Positions 5,059 to 11,233 of a stretch of DNA of 13,105 bases are shown piece by piece. The notes beneath the pieces were generated by a model. It did no database searches. It saw nothing but the letters and a program-made list of their open reading frames with translations, and was not told where the DNA came from. The DNA lies in contig CAZWUZ010000086.1 of the NCBI GenBank assembly GCA_964637655.1, forward strand, positions 1 to 13,105, given 5' to 3'. This DNA is from CAZWUZ01 sp964637655 [NCBI: uncultured bacterium] (GTDB taxonomy: Bacteria > DAOPZR01). Both the position numbers and the translations under genes were made by a program. How positions within the stretch are numbered: position 1 is the stretch's first letter; the number at the start of each line of letters is the position of its first letter.

Positions 5059-6180
5059 ATGCATACCGCGCGCACACGGCGGGGACTGCTGCTGCTCACC
5101 CTTGCCTGGACCGCGCTCGTCTGCGTCGTCTCACTGCAGGACACGGCGGCGCCATTCGGCGTATTGACCGGAGGGGCACGCTTCGTCGCCGACAATTTCG
5201 ACCGTTTCTCCTACCTCTACCGCGGGCAATGGGCGCTGACCGGCGGCATTCCCTACCGCAGCCACTATTCCGATTATCCCTTCCCCATGACGCTCTACTA
5301 CGGGCTGCCGCACCTGCTCATCCCCGCCCCGCACCTGCGCGCGCTCTTCTTTCCGGTCAGCAACTGGTTCTGGTTCGCCGCGCTGCTCGCCTGCGCGCTC
5401 CCCGCCACTGCGAACGCGCGCACGTTCTGCATCTTCTGGGCGCTGCCGACCACCTGGTATTTCGTCGCCAACCGTTTTGATATCATCCCCGTCACACTCA
5501 GCGCCGCGGCCCTGCTGCTCCTGCCGCGCCGTCCCGCCGGTTCCGCGCTGCTGCTGGCGCTCGCGGTCAACGTCAAGTGGTATCCCGCCGCGCTGCTGCT
5601 CCCCGCGCTCGCTTTCCTGCGGGCGCAGGGCGCGTCGTGGCCGGCACTGCTGCGCTATGCCGGCATCGTCATACTGGTCACCCTGGCGCTGCACGCCGCC
5701 GCCTTCGCGCTCGCCGGCAGCGCCTCGTTCGACGCCTACCGTTTTCATCATGAGCGTCCCGTCGAGAGCGCCTCGCTCTACGCCCTGCTGACGCTGCTGC
5801 TCCCCGGCGCCTTTGCCGACTGCCTGAGCTACGCCGCCTGGCTGCTTGCCCTGCTGCTGCCGCTCGCACGTCCGCCCCGCACGCAGCCCGCGCTCCTCGC
5901 GCAGGGCGCGGCCTGTCTCATCCTGCTCATCGCGGGCAGTCGCATCTATTCGCCGCAGTGGCTGCTCTGGTATGGCGCGCTCGCCGCGCTGGTGCTGACG
6001 GAGCGGCGCGACCTGCTGCTGCTCGCCGGCGTGTCACTCGCCACCTACCTGCGTTTTCCCGTCTGTTTTGATCTGTGGGGCGATGCCGCCGCACACCGCC
6101 TCGCGGCGGCGCTGGTCTGGCTGCTGAACGGCCTGTTGCTGCGGCGCCTGCTGCGGCGCCGGGAAACGCCTACTCCGTGA
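5059..6180 (+). CDS. GT87/DUF2029-like polytopic membrane glycosyltransferase
   Basis: A 373-residue multi-pass membrane protein. Visible features typical of the DUF2029/GT87 (GT-C, polyprenyl-phosphate-mannose-dependent) group are DNFDRFSYLYRG (45-56) after the first helix, SDYPFPMTLYYGLP (71-84), NRFDIIPVTLSAAAL (138-152), NVKWYP (171-176), the loop YRFHHERPVESASLYAL (227-243) and SPQWLLW (298-304). The acidic residues after helix 1 would be the catalytic or metal-binding positions of a GT-C fold. I infer that it transfers a sugar from a polyprenyl phosphate donor to an extracytoplasmic acceptor; donor and acceptor are unknown. The ATG at 5059 lies 1 nt after the truA stop; an ATG at 5029 would overlap truA by 29 nt. 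The C-terminus is arginine-rich (RRLLRRR). The 3' end overlaps the convergent gene by 11 nt. Confidence 0.8.
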   Translation: MHTARTRRGLLLLTLAWTALVCVVSLQDTAAPFGVLTGGARFVADNFDRFSYLYRGQWALTGGIPYRSHYSDYPFPMTLYYGLPHLLIPAPHLRALFFPVSNWFWFAALLACALPATANARTFCIFWALPTTWYFVANRFDIIPVTLSAAALLLLPRRPAGSALLLALAVNVKWYPAALLLPALAFLRAQGASWPALLRYAGIVILVTLALHAAAFALAGSASFDAYRFHHERPVESASLYALLTLLLPGAFADCLSYAAWLLALLLPLARPPRTQPALLAQGAACLILLIAGSRIYSPQWLLWYGALAALVLTERRDLLLLAGVSLATYLRFPVCFDLWGDAAAHRLAAALVWLLNGLLLRRLLRRRETPTP

Positions 6181-6985
6181 AGTGCGCCGGATAGCGCTGC
6201 CGCGCCGCCCGTACCATCTGGTCCCCCGCCGCAGCCACCAGGACAAACCGCGCGGTCTGCCCGCCGGGCATACGAAAACGCAGCCGATGTGAAACCACGC
6301 GTCGCACCGTCAGCATCGTGTAGTGCACCGCCTCCGGTGCCATGCCCGATGCCAGCACCGTCAGCACACGTCGTGCGCGGCGTGCCAGGAGCGCACTCTG
6401 TGCCCCGGTGATACCCGCGAGCAGCAGGCAGAGGCCGGCCGCTACCAGCGCCAGCGTCGGCGCCTGCGGCGACACTGCGGTCAGCAGCTGCCGCGCCGCC
6501 ATCGCCCCGCCCGCCAGCAGCAGCCATGCCCCTGTCCCGAGCCATTGCAACAGGTTCTGCTGCCGCGCCGCTCCGCGCAGCAGGTGCAGCAGTTCATCGT
6601 CGACCGCCGGTACCGCCAGCGCAGCGCGCAGGGCGGCAGCGTCCGCCGCCACACCGCACTGCCGCAGCAGTTCTTCCGCGCGCACCGCGTCGGGCTGCAC
6701 GGCATGCGCGCGGCCAAGCGCGTCCGCCAGCGTCGCGTCCTCTTTCAGCCAGGCAAAAAGATTGCGCGCCCCGTCACGCTGCTCCGGCAGTTCGAGACAC
6801 TGGTCACCCCGGGCCAGCACGAAACGGGTCAGTGTCCGGCGTCCGTCCGCCTGTACGCCTTCCGTGCCATGTGCGCGCCAGAGTGCCGTCAGTCCGTCAG
6901 CCGGTTTTTCGCCCTGCGCCTCTATCGATGGCGGCGTGTCACGATCAAACATATCGTGCGCCTGCAGTGTCCAGCGTTCAGTCAT
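6170..6985 (-). CDS. Uncharacterised protein with a central two-helix membrane hairpin
   Basis: Not recognised. The 271-residue product has a soluble, acidic-to-mixed N-terminal part (about 1-145), two membrane helices (about 146-165 and 177-198) joined by a short QLLTAVSPQAPT loop, then a basic RRARR stretch and a soluble C-terminal part with VRRVVSHRLRFRMPGG and DQMVRAARQRYPAHF. By the positive-inside rule both soluble parts would be cytoplasmic. The ATG at 6985 is favoured over an upstream GTG-type start at 7015: it gives an 8-nt overlap with the glycosyltransferase gene and a natural MTERW start. It is the last gene of the envelope cassette, so it may be an accessory or scaffold for the glycosyltransferases, which is an inference. 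Confidence 0.75.
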   Translation of the reverse strand: MTERWTLQAHDMFDRDTPPSIEAQGEKPADGLTALWRAHGTEGVQADGRRTLTRFVLARGDQCLELPEQRDGARNLFAWLKEDATLADALGRAHAVQPDAVRAEELLRQCGVAADAAALRAALAVPAVDDELLHLLRGAARQQNLLQWLGTGAWLLLAGGAMAARQLLTAVSPQAPTLALVAAGLCLLLAGITGAQSALLARRARRVLTVLASGMAPEAVHYTMLTVRRVVSHRLRFRMPGGQTARFVLVAAAGDQMVRAARQRYPAHFTE

Positions 6986-8519
6986 GACGCAACCGCCACA
7001 GACGTCGCCCGGCAATCAGCGCGGGCAGGAGCGGCAGCAACCAGAGCAGCACCCATGCGCGCGGCAGCCCGCTGTACCACCAGTAGCACCAGGTGAAATC
7101 GAGCGTCGGCAGGAAGAACCAGCTGTAGAACGGCGTGATGCGGTCGGGTACGCGGTACACGTCCCGGTACGGTCTTTCCTCCCGCGCGTAATGGATCCAG
7201 GCCGTCGTTTCCGGCAGCAACTGCCCGGTTGCCACCAGTCCGGGTTCCCGCACGCACGCGAGGAAACCCGCAACGCGGCCGCGCAGCAGGCGCGCGTGCC
7301 CGATGATGGGTGACATACCCGGCACGAAGTGAAAATTGTGGAAGTAGTACGGTCCCATCTGCAACTGCGCCGCCGGCAGGTTTTTTCCCGCGACGGCATA
7401 GTAGGAATTGAAATAGATACTTACCCCTCCCACCTGCACCAGCAGGCCGGCAGCGACGAGCAGTATCACCAGCGGACGCCGCCACGACGTCCACCAGCCG
7501 CAGAGCAGCGCGAGCAGCGGCAGGCAGGGCACGAGGTAGCGCGGCCCCCACGACTGCTCGCCCGCCCACGTGAACCAGGCGCCGTAGAAGACGATATGCA
7601 GCGCCAATGACGATAGGGCAAGTACCGCTTCCGCCCGCGCCGCGCGCCACGCCGCGGGGAGCGCGGCCAGCGCCAGCACCACCGGCGGCCAGTACCAGAG
7701 CAGTCCGCGCCCGGGACTGACGGTAAGCCCGAGCCACCCCACCCACGGGACAGCCGAGAAACCGGTATCGCGATTGTGATGGTAGCCGCTGGCCAAAGGT
7801 GAGCCGAAGCGCACCTGATTGAGCGCGGCGATGATGAGCAGCGTCAGCAGCAGCGGGGCGAGCAGGCGCAGCAGGTCGCGCCAGGGACGGCGCAGCAGCA
7901 GCGCGTAGAGCAGCAGCGGCGGATACCAGAGCACCGCGGCGTACTTCACCAGCGGGGCATAGGCGAGCAGGAAGCCCGCGCGCCAGAAATGTCCGCGACG
8001 CAGCTGCCAGGCGGCAGCGAGCACCAGCAGCGCCAGCAGCGGCTCAGAAAAAAAGGTTTTCCCGTACTGCCAGAGCGGCGAGGTGAAAACAACAATGAGC
8101 ACCAGGCCGAGCGCGCGGCGGCGCGACCAGCCAAGGTCACGCCCGAAGAGAAACAGGATTACCCCGAGCAGCGCAACGACAAACTGGTTGAACGTGGAGA
8201 CGACCAGATGGAGCAGGTAGAGTGGCGGCACCGACGGCAGCAGCCGCAGCAGCCATTGCCCGGCCTGCACCCACGGCAGCGCCAGGAGCGGCTGGCCGGG
8301 CGGATACTGCCCGTAGAGTTTCCCGTCCGCGCCGCCCGCCAGCGCCAGCACCATGCGCTGCTCGACATCGGCGGGTATGGCGAGGGTGCCGCGCGTCAGT
8401 TGCAGCGCGGTGGCGAGCAGCGTCTCCTCATCCGACGAATAAAAGTGCCCGCCCGCAGTGAAAAGCATGACCCCGAACAGGAACAGGAAGAGCCAGGCCG
8501 CCGTGCGTGTATCGCTCAT
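6978..8519 (-). CDS. GT-C (GT39-like) polytopic glycosyltransferase
   Basis: A 513-residue multi-pass membrane protein with about ten or more hydrophobic helices. It opens with GGHFYSSDEETLLA (23-36), an acidic loop after helix 1 as in GT-C enzymes, then YGQYPPGQPLLALP (69-82), WQYGKTFFSEPLL (150-162), FGSPLASGY (238-246), SPGRGLLWYWPPVVL (268-282) and FTWAGEQSWGPRYLVPCLP (316-334). These blocks match the other GT-C protein of the cassette, so the two are homologues. Family members use polyprenyl-phosphate sugars to glycosylate lipids or proteins outside the cytoplasmic membrane; the substrate here is not readable. The ATG is 4 nt after the deacetylase stop. The C-terminus ends soon after a last helix, with no extra domain. 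Confidence 0.8.
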   Translation of the reverse strand: MSDTRTAAWLFLFLFGVMLFTAGGHFYSSDEETLLATALQLTRGTLAIPADVEQRMVLALAGGADGKLYGQYPPGQPLLALPWVQAGQWLLRLLPSVPPLYLLHLVVSTFNQFVVALLGVILFLFGRDLGWSRRRALGLVLIVVFTSPLWQYGKTFFSEPLLALLVLAAAWQLRRGHFWRAGFLLAYAPLVKYAAVLWYPPLLLYALLLRRPWRDLLRLLAPLLLTLLIIAALNQVRFGSPLASGYHHNRDTGFSAVPWVGWLGLTVSPGRGLLWYWPPVVLALAALPAAWRAARAEAVLALSSLALHIVFYGAWFTWAGEQSWGPRYLVPCLPLLALLCGWWTSWRRPLVILLVAAGLLVQVGGVSIYFNSYYAVAGKNLPAAQLQMGPYYFHNFHFVPGMSPIIGHARLLRGRVAGFLACVREPGLVATGQLLPETTAWIHYAREERPYRDVYRVPDRITPFYSWFFLPTLDFTWCYWWYSGLPRAWVLLWLLPLLPALIAGRRLWRLRHD

Positions 8520-8523
8520 CCGC

Positions 8524-9357
8524 TCACCAGCCCGCAGGCGCCAGCGCGCGGAAGGTCGTCAGCTGTACGCCGTGTTCCGCGAGCGCCGCGCGCACGCGCG
8601 GCGACCTCAGCACCTGCTGTTCCCGTTCGCGTGAATCCGTCAGGCGGCTGCTCCGCCGCAGGTCGTCATCGCAGTCGCCCGGGTGCACCATCAGTTCGGT
8701 GGTTCCGTCGGGGAGTGCCGCGATAATGGCCAGCAGTCCCGCCTCGCCGAGCCGCCCGACCGCACGCTGCCCCGCGAAATGCCGCAGCGCGGGGTGCGGG
8801 GCGCGCGCCATGCCCAGTTCCGCCCCGAGCCGCATGCCGCAATCAACCAGCACCATGGCTGCCGGGTAGCGCTGTGCCGTGATCACCGTATCGCCGGGCC
8901 GGCGGATGAACGGGATGCGGTAGCGACGCGCCACCGTGACGAAATGCTCCCAGAGGAATGGCAGGCAGTGCAGGTGCTTGTGGCAGTCGAGATGCGTCGG
9001 CCGGATGCCCGCGGCGATGATCTTCTCCGCCTGCGCGCAGAGTTCCGCGACGATAACCGCGGGGGGGCAGGTGGCGAGCAGCGCAATGGCCGCGGGATAC
9101 GAGCGCGGGAAACAGCCGTCCGCGAGGCGCAGTTCGCGTGCCCCGGTCAGCGGCGCGCCGGGTCCCGTCAGTACCGCGTGCATGCCGATATCGAGTGACG
9201 GGTTTGCCTGCGCCAGCGCCGCCGCGTCGGCAAACGCGGAGGCCACGGCCATCAGCGTTGTCGCCGTGACGATGCCGTCGCGCTGCGCCGCAACGATGCC
9301 GCGATTGACTCCGCGGGTGTAGCCGAAATCGTCGGCATTGACCACCAGTTGTTTCAT
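8524..9357 (-). CDS. ChbG/HpnK (YdjC)-family carbohydrate deacetylase
   Basis: A 277-residue metal-dependent deacetylase. The family signature NADDFG (7-12, D10), GMH with H60, and THLDCHKHLH (121-130, D124/H126/H128) give the usual Asp-His-His metal site; ELMVHPGD (221-228) is the conserved late strand. Known members remove N-acetyl groups from chitooligosaccharides (ChbG) or from lipid-linked amino sugars (Francisella NaxD), or act in hopanoid glycan processing (HpnK). The ATG at 9357 gives the canonical MKQLVVNADDFG start, 4 nt after the upstream gene's stop; an ATG at 9393 would overlap that gene by 32 nt. Between two GT-C glycosyltransferases it most likely deacetylates a polyprenyl-linked or transferred sugar; this is inferred from context. 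No signal peptide is seen, so it should act in the cytoplasm. Confidence 0.9.
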   Translation of the reverse strand: MKQLVVNADDFGYTRGVNRGIVAAQRDGIVTATTLMAVASAFADAAALAQANPSLDIGMHAVLTGPGAPLTGARELRLADGCFPRSYPAAIALLATCPPAVIVAELCAQAEKIIAAGIRPTHLDCHKHLHCLPFLWEHFVTVARRYRIPFIRRPGDTVITAQRYPAAMVLVDCGMRLGAELGMARAPHPALRHFAGQRAVGRLGEAGLLAIIAALPDGTTELMVHPGDCDDDLRRSSRLTDSREREQQVLRSPRVRAALAEHGVQLTTFRALAPAGW

Positions 9358-9361
9358 GGCG

Positions 9362-11191
9362 TCACTCGGCAAAATGTTCGCCGTAGATGACATTCAGCGA
9401 CGTGTAGGGGAGATGCCAGTACAGGGTGAGGCGCGCCGGCTGCCCGGCCGTCAACGGGTAGCGCACCTCGACGGCATACCTGCCCTTCAGCAGTTCGATA
9501 TCCTTCTCCGCATACGTCGTGGCGCGTCCCGTCGTCACCAGCACCTGCCGGCCGCCCAGCCAGAGTTCCGCCGGGCCATGACTCATCAGGCCGAAACGGT
9601 AGCCGACGCCGCCGACCGGGCAGTCGAGCGTGCCGCGCCAGACCATGGTCCCGTCGCCCTGCATGCCGTAGAGCCGGCGCCAGTCACCGTAATAATCAGC
9701 AAGGTTGATGTTGCGCACCGCCACCGCGTGCACCTGCTGCTCATTGCCCGCGGGGTGGAAGGAAAGCGAAACGTGTTTTCCGGAGTTGGCACCATAGCCA
9801 AGCAGCGCGACCGCCGCCAGCAGCAGCGCGGCCGCCAGCAACTGCCAGAGGAAGAGCCCGCGCAGCAGCGGCAGCAGCCGCACCACCGCGGCGCCCAGCA
9901 GGAGCATGAGCAGCAGAGGCGCTCCCGCGCTGAACCAGGACGGCAGGCCCCGGTGCAGCAGCGACAGCCAGCCAAAGTCATACAGATGAGGGAGCAGGCC
10001 GCGCCCGTCGATGATGCCCGCATTCCAGACCGGCACCGCGAGCATGGGGTCGACCTGCGAGTAATCAGTGTGCGCGGCGATGACCCCGAGCATCTCGTTG
10101 AGCGGGTCGTTGAACTCCACTGCAACCGCCATCACCTGCAGGCCAAGCCCGAGGAGGAAGAGCAGCAGGAAGGCGAGGTTGGCGGCATTCCGGCCGCGCC
10201 CGATGATACTGCCGACGGGGAGCAGCAGCAGCGGCACGATTTTGAGCAGGTAGCGGTTGCCATAGCACCAGTTGGCCGACCAGTTGCACCACTGCGCGTA
10301 GAGCAGGACGTAGAGCGCGCTCACCGCAAGGATGAAAAGCAGTTCGGGGCGGTGTCCGCGCCACCAGGCGCGCCATCCGAAAAACGTGAGGAGCACCAGC
10401 GGCGAGTAGAGAAAGAGCGAGCGCCCGGGACTGAGGAGTTGCCCGTAGAGTCCGTAGAGGAGCGGCGTGCTGAAGGTTTCCTGCGCGAGGCGCGGGTCGG
10501 CGAAAATGCTGCCGAAGCGCGCGTAATTGAACCCCGCCGCGGCCAGCAGCAGCGGCGCGAAGCCCGCGGTGAGCAGGATAAGCGCGCGCCACTGCACGGG
10601 ACGCGGCTGACCGCTGATGACGATAAAGAGTCCGGCCAGCGGGAAGACGAGGAGCGAATCGAGGCGCGTATGCAGCATGAGGCCGAGCGCCGCCCCCGCC
10701 AGCAGCGCGTAGTGCGGCGTGCCCGTCGCACGCCAGCGCTGCAGCGCGGCAAAGACAAGCAGCAGCAGCAGCGTCGCGGTCGGCTCGTAGAAGTCGTACT
10801 TGCTGTAGGGCCAGACGAGGGTTGCCAGCCCCAGCCCGAGCGACAGAATGAGCGCACGACGCGCCCCGAACAGGCGTTCGGCAACAGCGAAAAACAGCGC
10901 CACCAGCGCACCGCAGACGAAACTGTTCTGCATGGCCCCGAAAAACTGCCGCAGCATGACGTGGCCGCCGGTCAGGGCCTCGGCGCACGCCCCCAGTCCG
11001 TAGAACAGCAGGCCGCAGAGCGATGGCAGGATGCCGTACTGGCTGGGGAAGAGCGGGCCGTCGGCCAGCGAGCAGGTGACCCGCCAGAGTTCCTTGCCGT
11101 CCTGCGAATAGTAGTGCCCGCCGAAGGTGAGCAGGTAGAAAACCGTAAAGAGAATGCCCACCCACAGGGCCGGGCGCTGCGTCGGTACCAT
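9362..11191 (-). CDS. GT-C glycosyltransferase with C-terminal PA14-like domain
   Basis: A 609-residue fusion. Residues 1 to about 465 form a polytopic GT-C module: GGHYYSQDGKELWR (24-37), FGSIFADP (226-233), SPGRSLFLYSPLVLL (254-268) and NWSANWCYGNRYLLK (303-317), homologous to the 513-residue enzyme of the same cassette. After the last helix (about 446-466) comes a soluble region that should be periplasmic. Residues 495-609 look like a PA14-type beta domain: GTMVWRGTL, YRFGLMSHGPAELWLGG (531-547), LLKGRYAVEVRYPL (567-580) and LTLYWHLPY (588-596). PA14 domains often bind carbohydrate, so this part may hold the acceptor glycan. The start is ATG 11191, 42 nt after pbpC, with no clear Shine-Dalgarno. 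The substrate is unknown. Confidence 0.8.
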   Translation of the reverse strand: MVPTQRPALWVGILFTVFYLLTFGGHYYSQDGKELWRVTCSLADGPLFPSQYGILPSLCGLLFYGLGACAEALTGGHVMLRQFFGAMQNSFVCGALVALFFAVAERLFGARRALILSLGLGLATLVWPYSKYDFYEPTATLLLLLVFAALQRWRATGTPHYALLAGAALGLMLHTRLDSLLVFPLAGLFIVISGQPRPVQWRALILLTAGFAPLLLAAAGFNYARFGSIFADPRLAQETFSTPLLYGLYGQLLSPGRSLFLYSPLVLLTFFGWRAWWRGHRPELLFILAVSALYVLLYAQWCNWSANWCYGNRYLLKIVPLLLLPVGSIIGRGRNAANLAFLLLFLLGLGLQVMAVAVEFNDPLNEMLGVIAAHTDYSQVDPMLAVPVWNAGIIDGRGLLPHLYDFGWLSLLHRGLPSWFSAGAPLLLMLLLGAAVVRLLPLLRGLFLWQLLAAALLLAAVALLGYGANSGKHVSLSFHPAGNEQQVHAVAVRNINLADYYGDWRRLYGMQGDGTMVWRGTLDCPVGGVGYRFGLMSHGPAELWLGGRQVLVTTGRATTYAEKDIELLKGRYAVEVRYPLTAGQPARLTLYWHLPYTSLNVIYGEHFAE

Positions 11192-11197
11192 GCGTCG

Positions 11198-11226
11198 ATT
11201 ATGCCCTATCCCCGCCGCGGGCGCAA
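11198..11226 (-). promoter_or_regulatory. Possible internal promoter before the GT-C/PA14 gene
   Basis: In the 42-nt gap after pbpC, minus-strand TTGCGC (11226-11221) stands 17 nt from CATAAT (11203-11198). The -10 ends only 6 nt before the ATG, so a transcript from it would be almost leaderless, which would fit the absence of a ribosome-binding site. The -35 is poor. Confidence 0.3.
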
Positions 11227-11233
11227 CGGCGGT

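Noticed and set aside
6138-6160. Two tandem copies of GCTGCGGCGCC near the end of the GT87-like gene, each containing a GGCGCC palindrome, considered as a terminator or repeat
   Set aside because: They encode the basic LLRRLLRRR tail; there is no T-tract after them and the repetition follows from codon choice.
9358-9393. ATG at 9393 as start of the deacetylase gene
   Set aside because: It would add 12 residues ahead of the canonical MKQLVVNADDFG start and overlap the upstream gene by 32 nt, with no homology support.
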